A stretch of 64,000 nucleotides of DNA. It comes from Histoplasma ohiense (Eukaryota; Ascomycota; Eurotiomycetes; Onygenales; Ajellomycetaceae). The notes beneath the pieces were generated by a model that did no database searches, had not been told where the DNA came from, and saw nothing but the letters and a program-made list of their open reading frames with translations. The DNA is taken from positions 310,001 through 374,000 of the forward strand of contig JAEVHH010000006.1 of assembly GCA_017607445.1 (NCBI GenBank). The letters are read 5' to 3'. Positions 46,872 through 59,651 of this stretch are shown piece after piece (position 1 is the first letter of the stretch; each line of letters begins with the position of its first letter). The position numbers were made by a program, and so were the translations under genes.

Positions 46872-47409
46872 ATGGGCTCCATAGCCAGCCCGTCTCTTTC
46901 TTCTTCCTCCCAGCTCCTCACCATCACCGTTGAGTTCACGTACGTTTCTACCCCGTCTCGCTCCCCCCACCCACAAGCTAACCTCTACCCATACCGTGAT
47001 CCTCGTACAGCGGCGGCCTGGAATCCATCTTCAATAATACACGGAAACACACTCTCTCCATTCCCGCCACATACCCGTCCCCCTCGACCGGAGAGCCTGA
47101 GCCGACTTCCGTAGCCTCCCTCGTCCACTACCTGATAGAAAATGTCATGGAGGATAAACGGCAGGAATTATTTGTGGTTGATGGGGCTGTGTAAGTTAGT
47201 TGTCAGGTGCAGGCGTCAGGGTTGTTATTGATATTGGGACTTTTGCTAATGTGTTGGCGGGATCAAATTCCCTATATATATGCCAACTTAGACGACCCGG
47301 GATCCTCGTCCTGATAAACGATGCCGACTGGGAATTAGAAGGGGAGGAGAAGTACCAGATTCAGCAGGGGGATAATATATTATTCGTTTCTACGTTGCAC
47401 GGCGGGTAG
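46872..47409 (+). CDS. urm1: Ubiquitin-related modifier 1 (sulfur carrier for tRNA thiolation)
   Basis: Three exons (46872-46939, 47011-47190, 47292-47409) give 121 residues. Urm1 is a beta-grasp sulfur carrier that donates sulfur for 2-thiolation of wobble uridine 34 and also modifies proteins. The protein ends exactly in the functional Gly-Gly (STLHGG). Family segments FGGLE-like TGGLESIFNN, LFVVDGAVRPGILVLINDAD, WELEGE and GDNILFVSTLHGG are all present, the first and third formed across introns. An Ala/Ser-rich N-terminal extension of about 12 residues precedes the core. Confidence 0.95.
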
Positions 47410-47724
47410 CGAAGTACTTTATATCAATTTGTTGGAGTAAGGGGAGGGAATTGCTATGTTTTGTTTATTCCTATTTTATAATCCAATCCAATCCAAATGA
47501 AACGAAACGAAACGACGGAGGGTTGGATAGTCGTTGAAACTGTCCAAGCACGAAAGAAGAGAAGAGAAGGAATATCCAGGCCAGACATCAGACTTCAGGC
47601 ATGAGGCATCAGGCATAAAACAAAAGCGTGGAAAAGCCGACCACAATATAGGTCGACATATGTCATAACTCAATGACTTTCATCATAACAAAAGAAGGAC
47701 ACTCATATCAACAAGCTCTAAACT
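47410..47724. other. Convergent intergenic region urm1-6-phosphofructo-2-kinase
   Basis: About 315 bp without a gene; contains a direct repeat of aatcc (47482-47496) and of gaaac (47500-47515). Confidence 0.4.
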
Positions 47725-50157
47725 CTAAACAACATCCTCCGCATGATGTTGCAAAATCTTCTCTCCGTCTCGCGACGGCCTAAACCCAGCTGATGGAGTG
47801 GCTCCACGCGGGATGCCCAGCCCTGCGGTTCCGAGACCACTACCTTCAGCACCACCGCCATCGACATTACTATTCCTATTTTCGCATCCATCTAACCAGC
47901 CAGGCATCGGTGATACAACTCCACTCGGTGGAACAGGGATTTTGATACCCTCTGGTGACGCGGGGATAATCTCTGGCGGGAGATCAGGAATATGAATTCG
48001 GTTTGCCTTGTTGTTGTAGCTTGCTGGGATGATCTATATTTAACATTTAGATGGTACTCGTATAGAAATATTTGTTTATAGTATTGTCAGAATGGTTTAG
48101 AAAAAGAGCAAGTTGTTGCACATACCTCAATAATCTCATCGCGCGGAAATGACAGAAACGGAATGTCGGCCGCATTACACGCCATCAGATATCCATATAA
48201 CACACGCAAGACACTCTCATGCGCAATGATGAGCAGGTCATTCCGCTCCCGTTCAAGTTCGAGAATAATCGGCTCAAGACGCACTGCGAGGTCATGGTAC
48301 GACTCGGCCCGAGGGTACCGATGATGATATGGATCCAGCTCATGCTTCGCAACTTCGTCAGGATATTCCATCCGAATTCTCCTCTCGGACATCTTCTCAC
48401 AAACACCCGGGTTCAACTGGCTCATTTGTGACCGATGGCGTACTTTGTAGCCCAGTTTGAGCAGGAATTGAGCAGTCTCCACTGTCCGGCGCCGAGTGGA
48501 TGTCCACACCATAAGTGGTTTCAACTCCGCATCGGTATCATCACCATCTTGGTTAATAATCTGCGCCTGCCTCTCTGATTCGCGATATTGCAGCAGTCGC
48601 TCCGTCATTTTACGCGCGTAGTCCAGGCCTTGTTCGGAGAGGGGTGCGTCTGCTTTGTAGGAGTCTGGGTCCCGGGAGGTTCCAGCCTGAATAGCTTTTC
48701 ATGTCAGTCAAATTTATATTTCAGGAGAAAAAGGGGGTTTAACGCTTACCCGCACGAAGTACGTATGCCGTGATTTGATGTGTAAATTGAGAAGGTAGAA
48801 AACGATCCGATGGTGCAAATAGCCGAATGTGCGGTTATTGATCATCATGCGCTCGCCGGCGTTGATCATCTATTTTGTGTCAATTTGATCTTCATTTTCC
48901 CGTATAGAAAACATATTAAGAGGTGGGTGGAAAAGAGAGGGTAGTGTAATTGCCAACCTTGATATAATTTAGTTCCGGTTCATTCATAGTTTGAAACTGC
49001 GGTATCCGTGCCGAGATTCGCGCCAGATAGTCTTTCACAGCATCCTTCGGGTCCCAGCCGACGTACTGTCGTTGGGAAGAAATCTCAGCAAACTACACCA
49101 GGTGAAGCATGGGAACATGTAATGACGCTACCACATACGTCCGGAGAAGATATCTTAACACTTAGCACATTTTCTTCGATTATTCTCTCATCATCACACA
49201 GCGATTCAATGAATAGCGTCTAAAATTCAAGTGGATGTTAGTACGGCTGTTCATCCGACAGGAGATGGATGGTGGCTTTTCAGGAACTTACGTCAATATC
49301 GTGCTTGGCGAATTCCTTAGCTAGCGATCGACGACCAGCAGCAATTGGATTCACAGCGTCGTAAATGGCAATCTGGCCATTTTCGTGCTTTAGAAAATGA
49401 TAAATGTCTTCTCTACACTTTTTCACGATTTTTTGCCTGAGGAGGACGGACGAGGCGGATGCTGTGGAGTTTACATTGGTCAAAAAGGCCTATTTCGTGG
49501 CTGGGGTGATTAAAAGGGGGGGGGTCCATAGATATGGAGAGGAATCAAAACAGTGATGGTTCCGCGTCAACTCACCGTTGACAAAAAAGTAATCATCCGG
49601 AACATCCTGACCAGGCCCAACAGTTGCTCGTCGATAGTCCCCTAGATGGAAAATCCGCGTCTTCACACCGAGCCTATATATGTATTAAAACCCGCCACAA
49701 TCTAAACTGATCCAGAAATAAATATGGATGTAAATGCTAACCATCTCAGGTACCTCGAAAGAGCAACAGATATGTGTCTGTGGCCAAATTGGGATCAGTC
49801 AGCCCACTGGAATCCTTGAGAATCAACAAAAATAAAAAGGAAGAAGAAGGGAGGTAAACAGCGACAAACGTTTTACCCCTAGCTGGCAAGCCAACTGTGA
49901 TTATTACTATACGCCCAGAGTGGAAGAGTCGACCGGACTCTGTGCTGTAGAGCTGAGCGGGGGCAAGCTCGCCCTTCTCTGGTAGATCATGGATGGCGTC
50001 GACATAGGTGCTAGACTTTTTCCGGAAGAGGGGAGAGGCTGCCACCACGTCCGCTGTTCTAATTAGCTAGTTAGAGAGCAGTAATTATAGAGCTAGTCGT
50101 GAAGAGGTACGTTAAGATAAATCACAGCGGTAGGCGATCTTACAGGAGTGTGTCCAT
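47725..50157 (-). CDS. 6-phosphofructo-2-kinase with degenerate fructose-2,6-bisphosphatase domain
   Basis: Ten exons give 561 residues: 50157-50144, 50058-49870, 49777-49742, 49673-49576, 49461-49292, 49219-49139, 49065-48958, 48869-48750, 48686-48126 and 48033-47725. The 14-nt first exon supplies MDTL, and the ATG-less second exon keeps phase. The kinase domain has the P-loop GLPARGKT (residues 61-68), then RYLRWLGVKTRIFHLGDYRR, IYDAVNPI and FIESLCDDE. It would make fructose 2,6-bisphosphate, the glycolysis activator. The phosphatase domain starts with FVRAG (272-274 region), where the catalytic His of the RHG motif is Ala. The distal AHESVLR His (about 428) is kept, and the TSTRRRTVETA segment is present. 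Loss of the phospho-accepting His predicts a kinase-only enzyme, as in yeast Pfk26-type proteins. The Pro/Gly-rich C-terminal tail after residue 460 is variable. Confidence 0.92.
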
Positions 50158-50826
50158 GCTTGAAGCAGTGCGTATCCCGAGCTGAACAAGGGGAAGGGGA
50201 GAGGGCCTTGATCACTAATATCTGATAAAATATGCTTGAAGGCTGCAGCGGAGGAAAAGTATATATATCTGGGTATATGTCATTTGATGGGATTTAAAGC
50301 AGGGTCCCAGAGAGGGTAGTATATAGTGGTGCCTGAGCTTCAAAGAGTAGTAGTAACGAAAGTGTCCTTTATCCGCAGACGAGAACAACAACCAACGATA
50401 GCGACATTGCCGACAGACGCAGCAGACGCAACGTAGATTGGTTTCCCTGCCCGTCTACCCTTCTGTCTATATCTCGATTTCTTGTGTGTGTGTGTACTGC
50501 CTTAGATCTTGGGGTGAAGTTGATCCGGATGAGGAATGAGGAATGCCAAGCTTGATATGCCGATAATTTGGCGCTAGTTCCAAACCGTCCTAGTGTATCA
50601 AAATGTTCAATAATTTCCAGTCTAAGAACTTACAAAAAGATCGATATCAACATCCTCCGTGTAAAGGTCTTTACATCTGCGAATAGCTTCATTGCTGCGG
50701 GCTGCCTTTACCACTGAGACACTCATATACATTCTGCCTCACACCCTCCTGTCTATTGTAGAGGCGGCCCTCGGATTCCCTCTCTTTTTTATCTGAAATT
50801 GAACCCTTCTGTTGATACCCATCAAA
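50158..50826. promoter_or_regulatory. Divergent promoter between the 6-phosphofructo-2-kinase gene and tom40
   Basis: 669 bp without a gene. A short TG run lies near 50483-50495. Confidence 0.45.
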
Positions 50827-52051
50827 ATGTCCGATGCCCTTGCTTTTCTCTCGGACAATCCTGTGACTGCCGCCCTCAAAGATGCATATAGCTCATTCTC
50901 CGCCCGGAGGCAAGCATTAGGCTTGCCCAATCCAGGAACCGTAGAAAATGTTGCCAGAGAAGTTCAGAAGGATGTCCTCCTATCCAACTTTATGTTCACA
51001 GGCCTCCGCGCCGACTTGACAAAAGTCTTTGGCATGTCTCCTCTCTTCCGCGTTTCCCATGCCTTCACAATGGGTTCTCAGCAAGGAACCCTTCCTCCAT
51101 ATACTTTTTCTTCTATGTTTGGATCCCCTAAGGTACGTACTGTGCATATTTCCAGTGCTTTGCACAGTTGCGTGTCGTATCGGAGTTCATATCTAACCGT
51201 GAAAAAAAAAAAAGGTCTTCTTGCAAGGAAACCTCGGCAATGATGGAGCTCTTGCTGCCATAGCCAACTACAGATGGAATTCCGCATGGGTTACAAAAAC
51301 GAACACGCAGATAATGCCAGGAAGTACGCAAGGCTTGATGCAAATCGATAACGACTACACCGGCTCAGACTTCTCCGCTTCCCTTAAAGCCTTCAACCCA
51401 TCGTACCTAGAAGGCGGACTAACCGGAATATTTGTCGGAAGCTATCTCCAATCTGTCACACCAAACCTGGCATTGGGACTCGAAGCAATATGGCAGCGAC
51501 ACGGCCTTGGTGTCTCCCCGGAAACCGCCGTGTCCTATTGTGCTAAGTACAAGGGCGATGATTGGATTGCCAGTGCCCAGCTTCAAGCTCAGGGCACTAT
51601 CAGTGCCTCGTACTGGAAGAAGTTGTCTGAAAAGGTCGAGACTGGTGTTGATATGACCTTGAACTTCGCCCCCAATCCCTCGGGACTCATGGGTGACACC
51701 CGCAAGGAGGGCACCGCGACCGTCGGTGCCAAATACGAATTCAGAGCATCCACCTTCCGAGCTCAGGTTGATAGTTCTGGCAAGCTGAGTTGCCTCTTGG
51801 AAAAGCGCGTCGCCATGCCTATCTCTCTCACTTTTGCCGGAGAGATTGATCAAGTCAAGGTATGTTTCCTACGCGCCATGTAAAATAGAAACGGAAGCGA
51901 AAGAAAATATTCCAGCTAACAGAATTTCTTACCCAATCAACAGCAACAAGCCAAGCTTGGCCTCGCCGTCTCCTTCGAAATGGCCTCGGAAGAGCTGACG
52001 GAACAGCAAGAATCCGGCGAGATGCCCAATGTTCCCTCTCCGCCATTCTAA
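50827..52051 (+). CDS. tom40: Tom40, channel of the mitochondrial outer-membrane translocase
   Basis: Three exons (50827-51132, 51215-51859, 51944-52051) give 352 residues. Tom40 is a beta-barrel import pore. The N-terminal helix and barrel strands match the family: PGTVENVAREVQKDVLLSNFMFTGLRADL in the N-part (conserved core VLLSNFMFTGLRADL), then FLQGNLGNDGALAAIANYRW, QGLMQIDNDYTGSDF and ASYWKKLSEKVETG, with a hydrophilic C-terminal tail. The second intron's acceptor is ordinary, but the first (51133-51214) ends in a poly-A run just before AG instead of the usual pyrimidine tract. The start at 50827 is supported by length and context. Confidence 0.94.
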
Positions 52052-54610
52052 GCTTGCAAACTCCTATGCATCCCTGCAATTGCGTCAAATGAATGGCAAA
52101 GATACTAGACGACAAAAGCAAAACAGGAAAACTATATCCCAATTGCAACCCTCGACAGTCTCACCACGACACCAACCCCAGCCTCACTTTTACCCACTAC
52201 CAACCACCGAACCACCCTTCACACCTCTCACCACCATACCAACCCTCTCCTTCCAATCCCGTGTTTTAGTAGCTCTATCTTATCTTCGCTCTTCGTCCCG
52301 TGAACACCATTTCTCATCTCTCATCCATATCTAGACCTATGTACGTCTACCCATCCTTCCTGAAACCATTAGCAGCACGTGGGTGACTGGCGTAGAGATG
52401 AAATCCTCCCGCTGTCAAAACATCTGATGATCGAGACCTTTATTTTTCCTCCGCTTTCCTTTTTGTTATTTTTCCTTATCGTGTATATCCGAGATGGCTT
52501 GAATTAGCCTTTCCCTGGGGACGGTGGATTAGGGACTAGGGCAAACAAAATAAAGAGGACATATAATCCATTTCAAATTTTTCATTTCCATCTGTTCATT
52601 CTGACATTATATATATATATATATGATATACACCTATTTCTCACTTCCCCTTTTTCCCCTATTCGTTTGGATTTTTCTTTCGTCAGTTGGTATCCTTTCC
52701 TTTCTTTCCCGTGTTTAGTTTCGCCTCCGTGCGTACGTTAATGTATTTCTCACTTTTTGTGTTTGGGACATGTGCATCAAGCATCCGGTTTATTCCCATG
52801 ATTCTTCTTCGTTCTGTCTTCGCTCTTGCCAGGCCACGTAGTTCTCTATTTTCCCATCACCTCCACATCCATATTCCTTGATGCACATTGATCCCTTATG
52901 TCAACGGCCGGGGTTCCGTTTGAGTTTTTGAAAGAGTCCAAGTTTTGAACCACTCCCCCTTTCCCTCCTGTGGGTTCCTACTGACAGCCGACGCGGAAAA
53001 CGATCTCATGGACAACATATCGGCTTCGTGGAACAAAAGAAATCTATCATCCCCCAACGCATTTTCCTTTTTTGCCCTCATTTGCATTGTGGTTCTATAC
53101 GGAAGATACGATGAGGTGCTTGGCGCGGGAAACGAAATAAGCAAGAACCTGTTTATGACATGTAAAGATACTATTAACTTACCCACTCCTCAAAAATTTA
53201 GGCAAAGGGAAATAACAAAGACGAAAAAAAGAATGACTAGCACTGAGAATCCTGGATCCAGTTTCGTAATAAATAAGGGTGCTTCAACAATCGATGTTCT
53301 CGCGTAGATATATGCACTTGATAACTGAGCTCCCATTCGCTGTAGGCTAGTCCAATAACCATCCCACCTTCGACGGGCAAACTTGACCTATATCTCCCGT
53401 CTTGTTTCTACGATGAAGTACCAGATATATACCATGAGAATGAGCAAATCAACACCCTTAGTGGAGGCCTCAGGCTCTTTGCAGCAAGGTATTAAGTTGT
53501 CAACCAAATACCGCCATCATATATAAACCAACATAGCACGAAACGAAACCACGAATTCCACTACCTACGGGCGACATGGCATTAATACTCCCCAAACACA
53601 AAAATAAAAGAAGAAACTCTCAAGCCGTAGTAAGAATATATGGGTATGGAAGTACAAAAAAAAACTACGAAAGGAAAAAAGGAAAAGTTTCCTAGGGCTG
53701 GATTTTTATTCACTTAACAGCCGATATCCCTTCATTTGTTCCCCTTTGTGCTGTATATTTATTGCCGTCTGAAGTCAGTCAACTGAATTGCAATATTACA
53801 TTTTCCTCCGTCTACATGACTTGGGGTGTATATATATATTTGCATTTGTATATATCAGACTTGTCGAACCTCCGCTGTAACTGGCACAATATATGTGCAT
53901 GGGGAGAACATTTAGGTTACTTCCTATATGATGTGACTTTATATTAATCATATGTCCATTTATAAGAGAGAGAGAGAGGAGGGAGGGGGGAGGGAGGAGG
54001 GGGGAGGTAAAAAAATAAAAATAAAGAAATAAAGAAAATATAATATAACATCATTAGATGAAAACTGAGAGACGCTCGTTGAATCCAAGCGCCTCCATTT
54101 TCCTCACCTAAGATAACCGGAATATGCAACCTCTAAACTATAGCTACTGCATGCATCCAGCAAGGCCATTTAAGCACACCAGCCTCCTAGCAATATCCCA
54201 TGCACAGACGCGCAGCGCCCTTATCGATAGGCTTCCAGGCAATCCGTGAGCTCGGGCAGAATTATTTCAATTGGGACCTGACGTGCATGCATGCATGCAA
54301 TCTGCATCCTACATATTCTCGTCTCGGAATTGGAAGGAATAGGAGTAAGGAAATAGAGGGGGAAATATGGGAGGTGAAAGGAGAGGACCAAATAATGGGG
54401 GTTGGTAGGGCGAAGAGGTGGAGGAAGTGTACAGGCAAAATTCAAACGCAAGCCCAGGGGTAGTGTCGTCTTTCCATTCATTTGGTGACTCTGGCTGGGC
54501 GGAGGGTTAAAAAGTTGAAATGAAAGCGAATAAATAAATAAGAGGGGAGGGACCAGAAGTTGGTATCCAGGGGGTACTAGATTATATCATGCCCTTCCCA
54601 CGTCCCGATC

Positions 54611-54611
<1 letters not shown>

Positions 54612-54670
<59 letters not shown>
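54612..54670 (+). repeat. 59-base poly(A) run
   Basis: An uninterrupted A homopolymer far from any predicted gene. It could be the tail of an old retroposed insertion or an assembly-sensitive microsatellite. No target-site duplication or coding remnant was recognised beside it. Confidence 0.9.
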
Positions 54671-54671
<1 letters not shown>

Positions 54672-56019
54672 GGTATGAACTTCCCGCTGATATGTTTGCT
54701 CGCAATATTATCATATAAAGTCACTGAACGATACGAGTTTCTTCTCGAAACGGGACGTCTAGGTAGGGAGGCAGAAAGCAGAGAGATACAGAAAGTAAGA
54801 AAGCAAATGAGGAGGTTTGTCTGGAATCATGTTTTATCTCCGAAGAATGTTGCCCGCGTCGAGCTATAGGTGGGATTTAAAATCCGACCTATATAGATAC
54901 CTGAAGCACGAAATTTATACGGAATAGGGGGTTGATATGACGATGACGGTGACGATGGATGATGGTAAGAACGATGACAGAAGTAGTGATTGATTGGCCC
55001 TGATGGACGAGTAATTTTTATTTTCCCTTGGTGATCGCTTGGTTCTCTCAATCTGCCAGTACGTATGTTGTTTTATGCTGTGAACCAACCACTGCCTGAG
55101 TGGCAGTACAGCATGATGGAGATGAGCCAGTTACATTGCCTCTGGAGCTGCCACTACCAATTAGATAGGGGAAAAGTTATCGATAACGGCGGGCGGGCTG
55201 CATGATAATATAACTGTAGACGTGTCAGTATATAACTACACCAAGTGTTCGGGGAGGAATAAGGGACCGTCGTTTCTGCATGCTATTGCTGCTTTAATTT
55301 GCTCAGTTCTCCTTCTTAGACATGACGTAGATCTCGGCAGTTGTTTCATTTAGGGATGCATTCCTCTTCATCTTGAATGGAGTAAATCTGGTTTAAGGCG
55401 GCCAGGAGAACTTTCGCTTGTATGGTGAATGGCTTTCAGGGATTAGTCGAATGATTGAATAACTCACCAACCTCATCAAGCCCTCTATATCTACATCTCA
55501 TCAATCATCAGTCCATATATTCTGAATATCCCATACATTACTACCTACCTAGGAGCAGAAGATACACATACCTTTTCCAGCTTTTTATCCTGCACTCCGC
55601 TGGGGCTCCCAAAGACTCAGGACAGCAGAGGCGACCCTCGGCTCGCCGCCAACCACTCAGCATTGACCGTTCATTCCTTCCCATGCGCGTCAAGTGCTCA
55701 AGTGCCTTTCTTCGGCCATTTCATTGACAACAACCACCAATCCCAAGTTCCCAACGCACATATCGGCATGGGCGGGGCCGGCCCCTTATCACTTGCATCA
55801 ATTGTCGATGCCATACTTCATGGTATCTTCAGCTGTTGCTCCACTCAGCGCCAGGACCACTCAGCAACATGAAAAGGGGCCAAAAGGGGGGCAAGGGGAG
55901 AGGGTCACGATAATGTCGACAACGAGGAGTATTTTGCTATGCCCAGATGTAATGAATGGATGAACATCTTAATATGACTCACCAACCTGTACCTGCACAA
56001 AGGACTTCATGGGAAACAA

Positions 56020-56039
56020 CGTTTCTTTCTTTCTTTCTT

Positions 56040-56071
<32 letters not shown>
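56020..56071 (+). repeat. (TTTC)n microsatellite running into a 30-base poly(T)
   Basis: Four to five ttct/tttc units lead into about 30 consecutive T residues (56042-56071). Confidence 0.85.
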
Positions 56072-56073
<2 letters not shown>

Positions 56074-58027
56074 TTTTCGAGAATTTTGAAACAGCTAAAG
56101 ATGTGTGAATGATTCCATTTGTGTCAAATTACACACAGAAAAGAAAAAAAAAAGGAATTGATACAAGGGCAAGCAATTCGATCCCTGAGCCAGAATGGCA
56201 ACAGGAATTTGCTTGATACCATGATAAGATATCATCTATTCTATGATTCTGGTCTCTGGTTGTATACTATACACTCTTGAACAGGATGAGGAAGAAAAAT
56301 GCGCGAAATACAAAGAAAAATAAAATTACGCGTTTTGAAACGCTGCAAGAACATAAATACCGCACAAAACAGGATCACTCGAGTCCAGTAACTCGTACTG
56401 TGTATGAATATGAATATACGCAGGTTAGTTAACTCCTATCCTCGGCATATATATCATCAGCCAGAACTTCAATAGCAAGAATACTAGAATGCCAGCTACA
56501 AGCCTCTCTTGTCTCCTCCGCTCATCACTCCTGGAAAAGAACTGGAAGTGGAACGTTGGAGTGAGGTCATCTGCGTTGTCCTTCAAAGCCGGGGATTTTC
56601 ATGCCTGAGTGCATGGGGACAGCTCTTTCAGCCAGCCCCCTTGTCCTCCCCAAGGAACTAGCCGAACAGCTGCAGTGCTAGACGGATAAGTTAGGGGTCT
56701 AGGGATGAGCAAGCGGGGCAGAAGAGAGACAGTGGCAGCAAGGCTTTTCTAGCGATCTTGGTGTGAACGTTAGGAACTGGTGTGTCGGTGACATTTATTT
56801 TTTGGCATTATTAATTAGTTAAATTCCGTAGTTATACCAGTATGGGTTTTCCAAAACAGATACATCCATGGATATAGAAGTTCCAAGTTAACGAACGGCC
56901 TTATTATCTTGGTATAGGTGTGGAACATGGTGGTCCCATGAATCCCAGTCTCCACCCCAAGACCTGTAACTAAAGCTTAGACGGTTGAAGCACGGCTTCC
57001 CATCTGTTCCCAATTTCTTCCTCAATCCTCTCAATTGAAAACCAGACAGAGCTCTCAGGGGCAAACAAATGAAATCCCAGCATGGGAAAATGGTGGAGTG
57101 CTAGATTAATATATAGCAATAATACAAAAAATGAACCGTCATCGTCATCGCTGTTCCATCTGCATCAGCAGCAGCAGCAGCATCAAGCTGCCCAAGCTGA
57201 GCTGCATAACCTGGCCCAAAGCAACCTTGGAAATCAACCAACCAATTATCTATCTGCCCCTGTCGCCAGTCTCCCCATTTTATCGAGGCACACACCGTTT
57301 GCATAAATGACAATCAGTGACAATACTAATAATTTTTCTTTATTACCAGTAGTACCATTATGAAGTTATGTCTTTTCTATCCTGCTTGACTTGCTCTTCC
57401 CATTTTTCGATCTGATTCAAATACAATCAGTTCAATTGTGTATCCTGTTAAAAGAATAATAGTAGTAATAATACTCCATACTAATACCTTGATTGTTCCC
57501 CCCACTAACAAAAGCCTTTTTTCGTGGTTGTTTTTCTTTCGCATCAGCAGATCAGTGAGACCATCATCATCCGCCCCAAGAGTTGTTTTAGGCACAGCAG
57601 CGATGCTTTGCTCCTGGGTTGAGGTAACTGGCTGAGCTGGGCTGGGACTGAGATGACGGGCATATTTCGCCGCGCCAGTTCAAAAAAAAAAAAAAAAACC
57701 CCCAGTTCCTTGTCACCAGACTTCATCGTATTTTATTGACCGGTTGAGTTTTTGATGGGAAGCACTAAACGAACTGTTCCTGTGACCGCGCAGGGTATTC
57801 TCCTCTTCGTTTGCTGCGTACGTGGTGGAATAATGGGTAGGTGGAGCTAGCTGGCTTTGATGGAGTCGTTCGTCGGCGTTTGATTTTTTGGATTTGAAAC
57901 AAAATAAAAAAAAATTTTTTTCCACAGAGAAGGGGGCGCAATTGCACAGCGAACCCAAGAATCTCGAGCGAACCTGCTTCAAGATCATTCATTAGTTGGT
58001 TATTTGAGAGACCGATAAATAATTAAA

Positions 58028-58061
58028 CACCATCACCACCACCATCACCACCACCATCACA
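58028..58061 (+). repeat. ACC/ATC trinucleotide tract
   Basis: Repeated accatcaccacc units without an accompanying gene. Confidence 0.8.
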
Positions 58062-58227
58062 ATCAGTACTAGTATTCCTGTGTGGGCTGTAACACGTTCT
58101 TTGCTTCTGTGCTGTCTTGTGTCAGGCAATACGCCTGTGTTTTTCTAGTAGAAGTCGTAACCGCTCCCGAAGACAGGATATTATACCATGAAATTGCAAT
58201 ATGGCCATGTCCACCCCCCCTCTCCTC

Positions 58228-58258
58228 TTCCTCCTCCTCCTCCTCCTCCTCCTCCTCC
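58228..58258 (+). repeat. CTC trinucleotide microsatellite
   Basis: About ten ctc units in a C/T-rich context; polyglutamate-like only in translation, with no supporting gene. Confidence 0.85.
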
Positions 58259-58734
58259 GTTGACTTTCCAATCATCTCTCCTCACAACAAGGGCCAGGAC
58301 AAGACAAAAGTGAAACTAATTGGATTTCTTTGGGGTTGGTTACGCCAATAAACGGGGCCGCACCACACCACACCAGTCAGTATATTGCCCTTCCATCCTG
58401 TTCGTGCCCATCGCCCCAATTCTTGACGGGACAACAACCTCGTAGTCTACCCAAAGGGGCAACGCGCTAACCACAAGGGGCCCCCATTCAAAATTAGTGG
58501 GGTTGGATTTTCAGATCGCTGCGCTTAGCGGGTGACATGAAGAACTACTCTCTGTCCAATAGGTGGTTAGTAGTTGTACGGGAGCAGGAATATTACAACC
58601 TATGTGCAGTACGTTGATTCTAGCTTTCAGCTTCCACTTATTCTGCTGCGTAGAGGAGTGACAGTGTGTGCTATTCAGAATAATGGGTGTAACCCATATG
58701 GCTATCTTTGTGTTTGAAGACATGATTTTCATTC

Positions 58735-59110
58735 TGAAGTAGGAATTTTCATAACTAAATATTATATGCTCAGAGTAGGAGATTTAGAAAAAAGATAGAT
58801 AACAAGTAAGAATGAGTTGCTATCTTTAACTTTTAAATATTCAAGAAGAGAGCTTATCCGATTTGACCAAAAGTTTCTTAAATTCTTCTTTCAGAATGCT
58901 AATATGACCCAGAGGGTCTTTTGTAGTATATATCCCCTTTCTTTCCTTCTTTCTGTATTTCGGATTCTATCAATTAGTAGGCAGGATTCAGCTCTTCTTC
59001 TATTTTGTAAGTAACTTGTATTTTTGTATACTAGTCATCGATTGATCGATTGGTGGTTGGGTCTATTATTTATCTATACTTTGAAAATATTCTCAGAATA
59101 AAAGTTGATA
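58735..59110. other. AT-rich patch, possibly RIP-decayed repeat
   Basis: The base composition shifts to high A+T with frequent TA steps and no coding capacity. The origin cannot be read. Confidence 0.35.
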
Positions 59111-59651
59111 ACAACTTCAATGAATGCATAACGCTCGCCAAAATGCCACGTGAGCATACCTACAATGAACTACCTGTAATTACTAACCTTCCAAATAAAA
59201 TTCAAGCACAAAAACTAACTGGTTGACCCACATCATCAACTCCCTTTCATTCTTATACATACAGAGAATGGATGATATATGAAGAACAGACTTTGAAATA
59301 TCTATTACATTGGCCTCTTTATTCCTGGGCGCGTGTTTCTTTTTTCTATTTCCTTTACCTGCCAAACAAAACATTAAAAAATACGGTATAGAATAGTTTG
59401 TCACTGGCTTCTATTACGGTGCGAGCTGAAGCTGTGTTGAAGAATTGTACCAAAAACCCAGCTCCATCTTAGTAAAATAAATATCCTAAATTCTATTCCA
59501 TCTCGATATCCGAGAAACCTGCGATCTCGGGTATAATGGAAATTTTTTTTTCAACAATGCAATAAGATCAAGGAGGAGGGCGGTGGGTTCACCACAAAAG
59601 GAAGTGTAAGTACCTGGTTGTTCTTGCTCTCAACTCACATTCGACCGCCTA

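Larger units (their letters stand above)
52052..59651. other. Gene-poor region rich in homopolymers and microsatellites
   Basis: I could not support any gene in these 7.6 kb. The region carries a TA run (52608-52624), GA/AG-rich tracts (53964-54010), a 59-base A run, a TTTC plus poly-T run (about 56020-56071), an ACC/ATC trinucleotide tract (58028-58061), a CTC tract (58228-58258) and an AT-rich patch (58735-59110). Open frames such as 52945-53307 and 55455-55963 show no family signal. The left part should hold the tom40 3' region. Confidence 0.45.

Noticed and set aside
52945..53307. 120-codon open frame downstream of tom40
   Set aside because: No domain, no homologous look and located where the tom40 3' region is expected.
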